Origin: Petroclostridium xylanilyticum
Lineage (GTDB): Bacteria > Bacillota > Clostridia > SK-Y3
Assembly (NCBI RefSeq): GCF_002252565.1
Contig: NZ_NPML01000018.1
Span: forward strand, 365,907 to 429,906
Direction: 5' to 3'
Length of the DNA stretch: 64,000 nt
Both the position numbers and the translations under genes were made by a program. How positions within the stretch are numbered: the first letter of the stretch is position 1; each line of letters opens with the position of its first letter. Below are positions 1 to 7,933 of the stretch, piece after piece. The notes beneath the pieces are model-generated. The model did no database searches and was not told the DNA's origin. It saw nothing but the letters and a program-made list of their open reading frames with translations.

Positions 1-15
1 CAATTCCAAGTACTT

Positions 16-1017
16 TCAATTTCCCACTCCCTTCAAATCCAGCAGCATATCAAGAAAGGCCTCTATTCTAAGCTTGCTCCTTGAATCAAGACGGTTGAAC
101 TTGTCTCCTTCTATGTTTAAAACAGGTATATCCAGTTCTTTTTTTATTACTATATCCTCTATTGTCCTATAACAAAAAGCCTGGGTATAGTGAATGATTC
201 CATCTATCTTTCTTTTCTCTACCTGTTTTTTTATTTCCTTTAACCTAAAATCTATATCATAGGGATAAGTATAATCATAGTATTGTTCATATATGTTTGA
301 TGCTTTATCGCTTCGCGGGAACGCGAATTCTCTTTGAACTTCGTTATACACAAAGTGGGCATTAAAATTTTCTACATATTCATATATATCACAGGTCATA
401 GGAGGAACACCGATGAATCCAAGTCTTATTTTTTTATTGGTCGGGTTTCTCCTCTCTATTTCAAGCAGCTTGTCGCCAAGCAGTCTTTCAAATTCATCAA
501 CATCCCCGTTAAAATCACTAAGACTCACTTGATATAGATGATTTTCAAAACCGGTCACCTTGTTCTCTAAGAATGTCATCTCATCTATTCTTTTTGCCAT
601 TGCTCTAATTTTATTTAATCTTCTCCTAACCTCTTCTACATCAGCTAAATTAACACTAAATATATCCATTAATTCATCTATTGAAGCCTTGATATTTTCT
701 ACATTATGACAATGAGGATATGAGAAGGGGTATATTTTGACTCCATTCATTTTTAATACCTCAATCAGCGCCTTGGTGTTTGAACAGTCCCCTTCCATAA
801 CCCCAACTATTTCTTTAATGCCATTCTTAAGGCAGACACCATATATTCCTTTTATCCAGGCACAGGAACTTTTGGGAAAACCGTCTCTTTCTGCGAAATC
901 TATATATTTTGCATATTCACCGGATGTAATAAAAAGGTTATTGAGATCTAAAACCCTATAGCCCGCTGCGAGCAAAACCTCTATAGGGACAGTTGTCGTA
1001 ATACCGATGGTTTTCAT
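16..1017 (-). CDS. 2-hydroxyacyl-CoA dehydratase-family subunit (HgdB/FldC-like)
   Basis: The 333-aa product resembles the D-component subunits of 2-hydroxyacyl-CoA dehydratases, which bind a [4Fe-4S] cluster and act after ATP-driven one-electron reduction by a separate activator. Candidate cluster ligands are Cys52, Cys78 and Cys282, spaced as is usual for one lobe of this fold. The start is supported by GGAGGTGAGGT directly before the ATG. The partner subunit and activator ATPase would lie to the left, outside the window. The real substrate is unknown. Family assignment is from memory of motifs and overall pattern, not from a search. Confidence 0.75.
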   Translation of the reverse strand: MKTIGITTTVPIEVLLAAGYRVLDLNNLFITSGEYAKYIDFAERDGFPKSSCAWIKGIYGVCLKNGIKEIVGVMEGDCSNTKALIEVLKMNGVKIYPFSYPHCHNVENIKASIDELMDIFSVNLADVEEVRRRLNKIRAMAKRIDEMTFLENKVTGFENHLYQVSLSDFNGDVDEFERLLGDKLLEIERRNPTNKKIRLGFIGVPPMTCDIYEYVENFNAHFVYNEVQREFAFPRSDKASNIYEQYYDYTYPYDIDFRLKEIKKQVEKRKIDGIIHYTQAFCYRTIEDIVIKKELDIPVLNIEGDKFNRLDSRSKLRIEAFLDMLLDLKGVGN

Positions 1018-1108
1018 ACCTCACCTCCAGATATAACTTACACCTTGGTATAGATTCAGAATTTTTATCTGTTTTTCGCAACCTATCTACTTTTTTAAAA
1101 TTTGCAAC

Positions 1109-1285
1109 AAAAAAAGGGCGAACCTCCCCCCTATATAAACAAAAAAGGCCCATCTGGCCTTTAATAAACAAAAATTACTACCTTTACCGGTAGCTGGCCC
1201 ATAGTTTTGTTTATAGACAGGATGGTTTCGAACTGTCTTATTTAATTTTCTGATTTAGTATAACATATAAAATAACGTATAGCAA
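1109..1285 (-). ncRNA. Promoter-driven short structured leader RNA with tandem terminators
   Basis: On the minus strand a good promoter is visible: TTGCTA (1280-1285), 17-bp spacer, TATACT (1257-1262). The transcript would start near 1250. It can form a GACAG/CTGTC hairpin, an outer stem of about 10 bp pairing ATAAACAAAA with TTTTTGTTTAT, an inner CTACC/GGTAG hairpin, and then a terminator hairpin GGCC-AGAT-GGGCC followed by six T (1141-1162). A second GC-rich hairpin followed by T7 lies at 1109-1132. It sits in the 5' region of the dehydratase gene, so a riboswitch or attenuator is plausible. I could not match it to a known class. Confidence 0.45.
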
Positions 1286-1497
1286 TAGGAAGAGTTTTCC
1301 CCTTTTCCCCTTCCATTACAGATACAGAGATATAAAAGTTGATTAAATTTAACTATTTTATAATAAAATTAATAAAAAATTTCATTTTGCATAACATAGG
1401 TTTTTGTTATGATATAGTTATACCCTTTTTAGTAACAAATACAGTACAATAGACTGCTTTCATTCATTTAAATATTGATGATTTTAGGGGGATATAC

Positions 1498-2355
1498 ATG
1501 GAAGTACTCAGAAAACTAGTTAGTAAAGATGGCTCAGTAAAGTATCTTTTTAAACTTGAAGATAGTAACACTATAGAAACTTTATATATGCATGATAGAA
1601 ATCAAAAACTAACCTATCAAAGTACCGTTTGTGTTTCTTCACAAGTAGGCTGCAAATTAGGATGCATATATTGTGCTACAGGAATGCAGGGATATGTCAG
1701 AAACCTTTCAGCAGATGAAATTGTACAACAGGTAAGCATATGTAACTTTCACTATACATATTCCAAAATTCCTGCAATCGATGCTGTAGTTTTTGCCGGT
1801 ATGGGTGAACCCCTACTCAATTATGAAAATGTAAAGATGGCTATACATAAGATTTATTCAGATTTGGGCATAAACCACTTTGAAGTGGTAACCGTAGGAA
1901 TAGTACCTTATATTCATGAAATGATAAAGGATTTTTATGATAAAGGTATTCATATAAGACTAAACATTTCTCTCCATGCATCAACAAATGAACTAAGAAA
2001 AAAACTTATACCATTTACCGTTAAGTACGATATAGATGCAATCATAAGGGCAGCGGTTGAATATGCTGAAGCATTTGATACAAAAGTTAGAATGAGATAT
2101 ATGATTTTCAAAGGTTTAAATGATACCGGAGAAGATGTAGAAAGGCTTTGGAGACTTTTAGAGGACAAACCTATAAAATTAATCATCTCACAATATAATG
2201 AAAATAACGTTCCCGGATTAATTCCACCCAGTCATGCTGACATATTGGAATTTTGCGAAAAAGTTGGTAAAAAAATTGACTGTGGGACCTTCTATAACTT
2301 TGGAAATGATATTAAGGGGGGGTGCGGGCAGTTGAGACAGCACATTTCAGGATGA
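1498..2355 (+). CDS. Short RlmN/Cfr-like radical SAM methyltransferase
   Basis: The 285-aa protein has the radical SAM CxxxCxxC motif at Cys52, Cys56 and Cys59, a GMGEPLLNY motif near residue 101, and the C-terminal GCGQLR motif whose cysteine (about 276) is the methyl-carrying residue in RlmN and Cfr. RlmN proteins are usually about 340-350 aa. This one lacks most of the N-terminal accessory domain used for RNA recognition, so it is probably a paralogue and not the housekeeping 23S rRNA A2503 methyltransferase. A GGGGG ribosome site precedes the ATG. It stands alone. Confidence 0.75.
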   Translation: MEVLRKLVSKDGSVKYLFKLEDSNTIETLYMHDRNQKLTYQSTVCVSSQVGCKLGCIYCATGMQGYVRNLSADEIVQQVSICNFHYTYSKIPAIDAVVFAGMGEPLLNYENVKMAIHKIYSDLGINHFEVVTVGIVPYIHEMIKDFYDKGIHIRLNISLHASTNELRKKLIPFTVKYDIDAIIRAAVEYAEAFDTKVRMRYMIFKGLNDTGEDVERLWRLLEDKPIKLIISQYNENNVPGLIPPSHADILEFCEKVGKKIDCGTFYNFGNDIKGGCGQLRQHISG

Positions 2356-2360
2356 CAGGG

Positions 2361-2929
2361 TGACAGGGGGACGGTTCTCTGTCACTTATCCAAAGTCTAT
2401 ATCCGTTAAAATGCCTTTTTGGCTAATATATTCAATATAACTACTCCACTTGTATTTTATAGCTTCTTCTACAATTCCCGCTTTTATAGGATTCTGATGG
2501 ATGTATCTTAATACTGTTAATAAATATTTATCATCTTCAACTTTTTCACTTTTATATCTATCCTGAAACAAATGACCATATCTTTCATATTTCATATTAT
2601 ACCAATAAACATAACTTGCTCCTATTCGCTTCATTGCCTGGGATATGGCTTCTTTACCTTCCTTTAATAATAAATGAATATGATTATTCATCAGACAATA
2701 TCCATAAACTTCATACTTCGCAGATACTTTTATAATTCTTTAATGTCTCAATAAATCTCATCTTATCTTCTTCATCGTGAAAGATATCTTGCCTATTTAT
2801 CCCTCTTAGCATAATATGATATATCCCACTGCTGCTTCTTTCTCTTGCTTGTCTTGGCATAATAAAACACCTCCATTTCGAAGTGTATCACCCCAAAACA
2901 AAGGTGTCAATAGAACCGTCCCCTGTCAC
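2361..2929. mobile_element. REP-associated tyrosine transposase unit 1 (decayed)
   Basis: A unit of about 570 bp bounded by inverted copies of a TGACAGGGGGACGGTTCT-like palindromic sequence, with a RAYT (Y1 transposase) gene inside. Units at 5234-5801 and 19880-20440 have the same ends and the same right-hand ~290 bp. Extra copies of the end motif follow at 2940-2960. Confidence 0.7.
2386..2860 (-). pseudogene. REP-associated tyrosine transposase (Y1), frameshifted
   Basis: The reading frame starts at 2860 (residues MPRQARERSSSG) and encodes the usual HIMLRGINRQ and NHIHLL (HUH) motifs and the catalytic-tyrosine region YVYWYNMKYERYGH. A 1-nt insertion near 2722-2730, compared with the copy at 20240, breaks the frame, so the 3' part reopens only at the internal ATG at 2691. 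All three copies in the window end at the same DIDFG stop inside the terminal repeat, so the C-terminus may be shortened relative to other family members. Confidence 0.75.
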
Positions 2930-3036
2930 ACTGTCACATCGAACCGTCCCCTGTCACATCAATCGACTATTTTGATTTTGCTTTGATTTTGTTCTGTTGA
3001 TTGTCCGTGTTTTTTGTCCCTCTGATTTTCTTCCTT

Positions 3037-3204
3037 CTATTGCCTATCTTTGGACTCAAAACTTTTAATATACAGATCTAATAATTTGTTTCCTTTTCTT
3101 AAGAGGTTTATAAATAATATAATTGTATAAATACTAAGTCCGATAAATAAAAAATATAGAATAATTGGCAGTCCCATAAAAAGTGGTAATTGTACCTCTT
3201 GCAT
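3037..3204 (-). CDS. Small single-helix membrane protein (55 aa)
   Basis: AAAGGAGTG precedes the ATG at 3204. The 55-aa product has one hydrophobic segment (about residues 6-33, PLFMGLPIILYFLFIGLSIY) followed by a basic, charged C-terminal tail, like a membrane-anchored accessory or immunity-type peptide. Its start lies 24 bp after the end of a remnant coding segment (3228-3380) that looks like the tail of an exported protein. This matches the exported protein plus small membrane partner pattern seen elsewhere in the island. No family recognised. Confidence 0.55.
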   Translation of the reverse strand: MQEVQLPLFMGLPIILYFLFIGLSIYTIILFINLLRKGNKLLDLYIKSFESKDRQ

Positions 3205-3227
3205 TAGTATCTTTTCACTCCTTTATA

Positions 3228-3380
3228 CTAAGATAATTTAGTCGGTTGCAGAATATTGCAACCATTGATTTCAATGTCTTTCACAGTAGTTTTAATGTAT
3301 ATTTCACTTCGATGTGGTAAAATATATTTAGGAGACCAATTCACATAACACACCATCGCAAAGAAGGAAATAGCAATGTT
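3228..3380 (-). pseudogene. Possible 3' remnant of an exported-protein gene
   Basis: The minus strand is open for about 50 codons (beginning NIAISFFAMVCYVNWSPK) with no start codon and ribosome site of its own until an internal ATG, and ends in TAG just before the 55-aa membrane protein gene. The composition resembles the C-terminal halves of the neighbouring secreted proteins. I read it as the remains of a further effector gene, but it is short and the call is weak. Confidence 0.3.
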
Positions 3381-3645
3381 TTACTTAACAAACTTTACAC
3401 AATTAGATTTTCTTTTATAGATATTAGAACTTAGTAACCTATCATTTCAAAAGCCTGTTAAATTTATTCAGTTTCTTTAAAAGCACTTTAATAAAAATAA
3501 TTATATCCCTCATTCTTTTTTAAGAGCTATTACAATCATCTGCAATCTAAGAGGAAACTTTAACTGTCGACAATATTCTCAACTCTTTTCATTATACATA
3601 TTTTTATTATGCCTACAATAAATGTTAACTTTACTTAAAATTGAA

Positions 3646-3686
3646 CAATAAGGGTGTATCAGTAGTAAGCATACACCCTTATTGTT
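3646..3686 (-). terminator. Hairpin terminator of the exported-protein gene
   Basis: AATAAGGGTGTAT and ATACACCCTTATT form a 13-bp inverted repeat with an 11-nt loop just after the stop at 3697, followed on the minus strand by GTTCAATTTT. The stretch between it and 3380 shows no gene. Confidence 0.6.
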
Positions 3687-3696
3687 ATCCATAACT

Positions 3697-4389
3697 TTAA
3701 AATTCGACTCCGACAACACCAGCTGAATCAATTCGCATTATAATGTACATATTAAACCCAATTATATTAAATCCACCCTGATTACAACTATATTCTCCAT
3801 ATGCATCGCACTTAGCTGGTTGAGTGTCATTTTGAAGTATTGTTGATGTTGTATTAGATACAGTGCCTAATGCACAAATATAGCCTGGCCAAGAATTATT
3901 AATATGCACTGTATATCTATCTACATATGTTACATTAGCATAACAACGAAATTTAACTGCCGGGAGACCAGCTGCAAAATTGTAAGTTTTCTCAACATAT
4001 TCATTTCTTGTACTGGAAGTAGCGGATGCACTAGATATAGATTTCTCAGACTCAATAGACTTATCAATATAATGAGTATATGTAACACTACTACCATCGT
4101 CCAATGTTATTGTTACAGGTTGGCCAAGAGTAAGCTCTATTACATTGTTTTGATATAGTTCTTTAGCTTTTTCTTTAACTTTATTTTCATCAAAGCATTC
4201 TAGGTTTTTCATTATCTCAACTGCATCTTTTTCCCCTCTTTTGATACTATCAATCAACTTTTGAACATCTTCCTTTTTTGATAAATCATATTTTATTTTA
4301 TTATCATCTTGTGATTTAGCAAACACCGTAGAACTACACACACCCAAAAGTAGTGATAATGTTAATATAAATATTATCAACCTTTTCAT
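3697..4389 (-). CDS. Secreted protein, effector of agr module 1
   Basis: The 230-aa product starts at 4389, the ATG preceded by TTGGAGGTAATAAGTATAAT. An upstream in-frame ATG at 4443 lacks a ribosome site and would bury the signal peptide. Residues 1-24 form a type I signal peptide ending STVFA. The mature part has a charged helical N-terminal third and a Ser/Thr- and Asn-rich, probably beta-rich C-terminal half with three cysteines. It is transcribed from the left promoter of operator 4711-4856, back to back with a broken agrB. No family recognised; by position it is an agr-controlled exported effector. Confidence 0.75.
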   Translation of the reverse strand: MKRLIIFILTLSLLLGVCSSTVFAKSQDDNKIKYDLSKKEDVQKLIDSIKRGEKDAVEIMKNLECFDENKVKEKAKELYQNNVIELTLGQPVTITLDDGSSVTYTHYIDKSIESEKSISSASATSSTRNEYVEKTYNFAAGLPAVKFRCYANVTYVDRYTVHINNSWPGYICALGTVSNTTSTILQNDTQPAKCDAYGEYSCNQGGFNIIGFNMYIIMRIDSAGVVGVEF

Positions 4390-4710
4390 ATTATACTTAT
4401 TACCTCCAATATTTTTTAATAAATAATACTGGTTTTTGTTCATTATGCTTATTGTATAAGCATCTCTTTAATGAGAATCTAAGCAAGAAAATATCCCCAT
4501 TAAGTGATCTTATATATCTTAATTTCAAATTTCTTAATGCTTCTAATCCTCCTCTTTTTAACTACTATTTAAAGGCATACTTCATAAATTCTTGCTTTGT
4601 TCAATTTTATTAAGCGCTAATAAAAATCATTCTTCTTGTAAAACGCTATTCAATCTTAGTACCTATATGCCATCATGCTTTTAATACCAAACTAGCTTAG
4701 TATATTACCT
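4390..4710 (-). other. Untranslated leader of module 1 effector
   Basis: About 320 bp between the effector promoter and its gene. A GAGGAGG near 4548-4557 is not followed by a usable start codon at normal spacing. I see no further gene here. Confidence 0.4.
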
Positions 4711-4856
4711 ACTATATCACACATCACCATTTTTTCAATATTATTGTAACAAAAGTGTATTTTAGTGTAATGAAAATGCACATAATGTTTTTTCGTTACA
4801 CTAAAATACACTTTCATTACATTTGGGTTGTCTTATTTATATTTTTATGCTATGAT
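4711..4856. promoter_or_regulatory. Divergent LytTR (AgrA-type) operator and promoters, module 1
   Basis: Two pairs of 9-bp direct repeats lie back to back. The right arm is TTCGTTACA (4792-4800), 12 bp, TTCATTACA (4813-4821). The left arm, on the minus strand, is at 4766-4774 and 4745-4753. Leftward promoter: TTGAAA (4733-4738), 16 bp, TATAGT (4711-4716). Rightward promoter: TTGTCT (4828-4833), 17 bp, TATGAT (4851-4856). Both -35 boxes lie exactly 6 bp from the operator edge. A 9-bp repeat pair with 12-bp spacer is the known AgrA/LytTR site architecture; binding here is inferred. Confidence 0.8.
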
Positions 4857-4990
4857 TTCCGCAACTTGATGAGTGATTTTGCAGGAAATGCGGCTGTGGG
4901 ATGGTTGTCCGGTTCTTCAATGATAAAGATTCATCAGTGATAATCTTTTGCAGCCGCTTTCTTATAATGCTATTGGAGAATGGGGTATAC

Positions 4991-5219
4991 ATGCACAGTT
5001 TGATAGATATTTTTGCGTACAAAGTCTATAAGGAATGATTATTATCCCACCGTGACCTTCGGAAGATGAAGTATGCGATGACGGTTGTTTGGAATGAAGT
5101 GATTAAGCTTGCTGCACTGCTAGCTCTGTTTTTTATGCTGAATAAAACCTATGAGTTCTTGTTTTGTTTCAGTATCTTGTTATCTATCAGGACTTTTTCC
5201 GGCGGTCTGCATTTTGAGT
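4991..5219 (+). pseudogene. agrB: agrB fragment, module 1 (nonsense plus truncation)
   Basis: The sequence matches the first ~76 codons of the other agrB copies, but codon 16 is TGA where the others have CGA (Arg), and the gene stops at the GGLHFE motif where the RAYT unit begins. It therefore keeps the catalytic His74 region and loses Cys81 and the rest. No agrD follows. Non-functional. Confidence 0.85.
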
Positions 5220-5233
5220 GACAAGGGGGATAG

Positions 5234-5801
5234 TGACAGGGGGACGGTTCTCTGTCACTTATCCAAAGTCTATATCCGTTAAAATGCCTTTTTGGCTAAT
5301 ATATTCAATATAACTACTCCATTTGTATTTTATAGCTTCTTCTACAATTCCCGCTTTTATAGGATTCTGATGGATGTATCTTAATACTGTTAATAAATAT
5401 TTATCATCTTCAACTTTTTCACTTTTATATCTATCCTGAAACAAATGACCATATCTTTCATATTTCATATTATACCAATAAACATAACTTGCGCCTATTC
5501 TTTTAAATGCTACCCCCAAATCTTCTTTACCTTCTTTTATCAGTAAATGTATATGGTTTGGCATTAGACAATACGCGTAAATTTGATAGCTACACTTATC
5601 TTTGTAATCTGCTATTGTTTGTAACATCTTTTTATAGTCTTCATCATCTTCAAATATCTGCTGTCTGTTTATCCCTCTTAGCATAACATGATAGATTCCT
5701 GTTTCACTTTTTTCCTTGCATTTCTTGGCAAAAAAATCACCCCCGACGTATCTTATCATAAGCCAGAAGCATCGTCAACACAGAAGAACCGTCCCCTTGT
5801 G
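5234..5801. mobile_element. REP-associated tyrosine transposase unit 2
   Basis: Bounded by inverted GGGACGGTTC-containing ends at 5234-5258 and 5785-5801. It is inserted into agrB of module 1 and is the only one of the three units with an open transposase frame. Confidence 0.7.
5259..5759 (-). CDS. REP-associated tyrosine transposase (Y1/RAYT)
   Basis: The 166-aa product has HVMLRGINRQ near the N-terminus, the HUH motif NHIHLL and the active-site tyrosine region YVYWYNMKYERYGHLFQDRYKSE, followed by the conserved YIHQNP block. Such enzymes cleave and join single-stranded DNA at palindromic REP sequences. The native start probably lay at the codon TTGCCAAGAAA near 5730; one A appears lost there compared with MPRKCKEKS-type relatives, so translation would need the upstream in-frame ATG at 5759. 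The N-terminal half differs from units 1 and 3 while the last ~290 bp is nearly identical, so the gene is mosaic. Confidence 0.75.
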   Translation of the reverse strand: MIRYVGGDFFAKKCKEKSETGIYHVMLRGINRQQIFEDDEDYKKMLQTIADYKDKCSYQIYAYCLMPNHIHLLIKEGKEDLGVAFKRIGASYVYWYNMKYERYGHLFQDRYKSEKVEDDKYLLTVLRYIHQNPIKAGIVEEAIKYKWSSYIEYISQKGILTDIDFG

Positions 5802-5814
5802 TCGTGTGCATCGC

Positions 5815-5856
5815 AAATCACCTCGGACTAGTTTTATAATAGTCCGAGGTGATTTT
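5815..5856. terminator. 16-bp-stem palindrome, probable bidirectional terminator
   Basis: AAATCACCTCGGACTA and TAGTCCGAGGTGATTTT form a near-perfect stem with a 9-nt loop, between the end motif of RAYT unit 2 and another lone GAAACCGTCCCC copy at about 5868. Confidence 0.5.
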
Positions 5857-5889
5857 GCCAATAAGAAACCGTCCCCGCTGTTTTCGTAT

Positions 5890-6753
5890 CTAGTTATATT
5901 TTAACCACTTTCTTTTGTAAAGTAAGAGAGCAATTAATAATATTCCTATAATAGCGATACTGATTATAAAATACAGTGAGTAATCTGTATGGCTATCACT
6001 AAGACCTCCGAACTTTTTATTTTCATTAACTTTTTCATTATCTACATTATTAGGGTCAATATATATCGGGCTTAATATATCTATAAAATCCGCTAACTTG
6101 TACAATTTAAAATTGGTAATCTTGAGCCTCTCAGGTTCATTTGCAAAAGGCACAACATACTCATCTTTTCCGTCTTTAATGTAATAGAAGTCTGTGTACA
6201 GCTCACGAATTCTTATATGTTTTACCATACTAGGATTCTTAATATTATTTTCTGTCAATATAGTCTGAATGTTTTCAGGATTGGAATAAAACTCTATAAG
6301 CTCTAATGGCATACTATGTCCTTCAGAAGTCACCCATTTTCCATTAAATTTAGAAGCTCGAATAGTAGATATAACTTCACCAGCTTCTGAAAGTACGGGA
6401 ACTTCCCATACAGCGTTGTTTGATGAGATTAATTTTTCAAAGTTGTTAGAACTGTAATATTTTCTTATATTTTCTTTTAAATAATATACTTTATAGTAAT
6501 TGCTAAAGCGTGATGGCACTCTTCTCCATTCTAACTTGTTTGCTGTGTCGTCTATATTCTTCATACTTCCTGTTATTGTGCTTACAATATCATTTCTTTC
6601 AAGATCTTGGTCAATCATTTCAATGTTTAATGCTTTATTTATTTCTTTAAACTTGTCATTAGCCGCAGCGAAAGAATTGGTGACCAATAGAGATAATAAG
6701 ACACATACTAAGATAAGCGAAAAAGCTTTTTTTATACATATAGATTCCTCCAT
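5890..6753 (-). CDS. Membrane-anchored exported protein, partner of the cysteine peptidase (module 2)
   Basis: The 287-aa protein has an N-terminal signal sequence ending NSFA (about residue 29), an extracellular domain of about 210 residues, and one C-terminal helix (about 258-279) followed by KRKW, so it is a surface protein with a cytoplasmic basic tail. It starts 36 bp after the papain-like gene and is co-transcribed with it. The last residues (KYN) differ from the copy at 20550 because the duplication ends here. GGAGG overlaps the predicted start, so initiation is uncertain. No family recognised; a maturation, anchoring or immunity role is possible. Confidence 0.7.
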   Translation of the reverse strand: MEESICIKKAFSLILVCVLLSLLVTNSFAAANDKFKEINKALNIEMIDQDLERNDIVSTITGSMKNIDDTANKLEWRRVPSRFSNYYKVYYLKENIRKYYSSNNFEKLISSNNAVWEVPVLSEAGEVISTIRASKFNGKWVTSEGHSMPLELIEFYSNPENIQTILTENNIKNPSMVKHIRIRELYTDFYYIKDGKDEYVVPFANEPERLKITNFKLYKLADFIDILSPIYIDPNNVDNEKVNENKKFGGLSDSHTDYSLYFIISIAIIGILLIALLLYKRKWLKYN

Positions 6754-6789
6754 TTATATTGATTTACATACCTTTTCTTATAGTCTTGT

Positions 6790-7371
6790 TTAATTCCACT
6801 GACCATCTAAAAAGTAAGAAGCACCCGAAGGCTTTGCCCACACACCGTCAAAATAGTTTGCAAACAAATCACTTTCCTGCCACGGCCCTTTTGGATCAAC
6901 AAAATATATTTTTTCCTGTGGGAGTGAATCATAACCATAGCAAGCGAGCATATGATATTCCCCAACATTTGTATAATTTACTCCAATTATAATAGGATTA
7001 TTTGATGAATCAAGTTTCTGTGCTACATAATTAAAAGTATATGCACTGTTTGTATATCCTGTATTCTTTGTACTATTTGTATATAGTTTTATTGCAGAAG
7101 CTGTTTGCTGATGAGTTGCTGTTGCATCCCTTGTACTTGATCCTAATATTTTTGCTGCCATATCAGATTGTGTAAGAGTGACATTGTAACGATAATCTGC
7201 AACCATTCTAGCGCAAGCATTCCAGCACCATAAGGTTTTTTCCTGCTTATATTGATCCATTCCTCCATATATATGAGAAGCATAGAGTGCAAAAGCTGTA
7301 CTAGTTACTACTAAAAGAATTGATAAGAACATTATCGATATTCTAAACTTCTTCATAGTCCAAAATTTCAT
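6790..7371 (-). CDS. Secreted papain-like cysteine peptidase (C39/C70-like), effector of module 2
   Basis: The start at 7371 follows AAAGGAG at 7-nt spacing. The 193-aa product has a signal peptide ending STAFA (about residue 28), then a short papain-like domain: a WCWNACARM motif with Cys49 as probable nucleophile, GEYHMLACYGYD with His140, and VDP with Asp159. Such domains cleave peptides or proteins, and some are secreted toxins. It is transcribed leftward from operator 7654-7799, divergent from agrB. The downstream gene may be its partner. Catalytic assignment is by motif only. Confidence 0.75.
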   Translation of the reverse strand: MKFWTMKKFRISIMFLSILLVVTSTAFALYASHIYGGMDQYKQEKTLWCWNACARMVADYRYNVTLTQSDMAAKILGSSTRDATATHQQTASAIKLYTNSTKNTGYTNSAYTFNYVAQKLDSSNNPIIIGVNYTNVGEYHMLACYGYDSLPQEKIYFVDPKGPWQESDLFANYFDGVWAKPSGASYFLDGQWN

Positions 7372-7653
7372 AGTTAACTCTCCTTTATACATAAAATATA
7401 ATTAATCAAAAAATCAAGTAACATTAAAAATCTATACAAAGGTTTTGGCTAGCAAACAAGGATAAGTAGCGTGAAAAAACTTATCTCTATTACAGGCTCT
7501 CTCTATACTAGCCAGAATTAGTATCTAATAAAAATATTTATGCAACTTCCTAAACATATCAAATCTCTTGTGTGCTTTCTATAAAACTATAGTATTCTTA
7601 ATCATCCCCTTACTTTTCTGTTTTCTAACACCAAACACGCTTAGTATGCTCTT

Positions 7654-7799
7654 ACTATATCACACATCCCCATTTTTTCAATATTATTGTAATGAAAGTG
7701 TATTTTAGTGTAATGAAAATGCACATAATGTTTTTTCGTTACATTAAAATACACTTTCATTACATTTGGGTTGTTTTATTTATATTTTTATGCTATGAT
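7654..7799. promoter_or_regulatory. Divergent LytTR operator and promoters, module 2
   Basis: The repeat pairs span 7688-7764 with the same 9+12+9 layout. Leftward TTGAAA (7676-7681)-16-TATAGT (7654-7659); rightward TTGTTT (7771-7776)-17-TATGAT (7794-7799). Both -35 boxes are 6 bp from the operator edge. Confidence 0.8.
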
Positions 7800-7933
7800 T
7801 TCCGCAACTTGATGAGTGATTTTGCAGGAAATGCGGCTGTGGGATGGTTGTCCGGTTCTTCAATGATAAAGATTCATCAGTGATAATCTTTTGCAGCCGC
7901 TTTCTTATAATGCTATTGGAGAATGGGGTATAC
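7800..7933 (+). promoter_or_regulatory. Conserved structured 5' leader of agrB
   Basis: About 130 nt between the -10 box and agrB are conserved in all modules (also 4857-4990, 10229-10362, 19038-19177 and 22454-22587). GCGGCTG and CAGCCGC at the two ends can form a 7-bp stem around a ~50-nt loop, and a GGAG ribosome site follows it. The conservation exceeds what a plain leader needs, so a regulatory role is possible. Confidence 0.45.

Noticed and set aside
1109-1250. Cyclic-di-GMP (GEMM-I) riboswitch
   Set aside because: There is loose similarity around ACTATGGGCC...GGTAAAG, but the conserved GCAAACC and tetraloop-receptor parts do not fit, and the final hairpin is a terminator.
4755-5022. 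Small coding frames across the operators and agrB leaders
   Set aside because: They recur because the operator and leader are repeated, have no ribosome sites, and overlap promoter elements.
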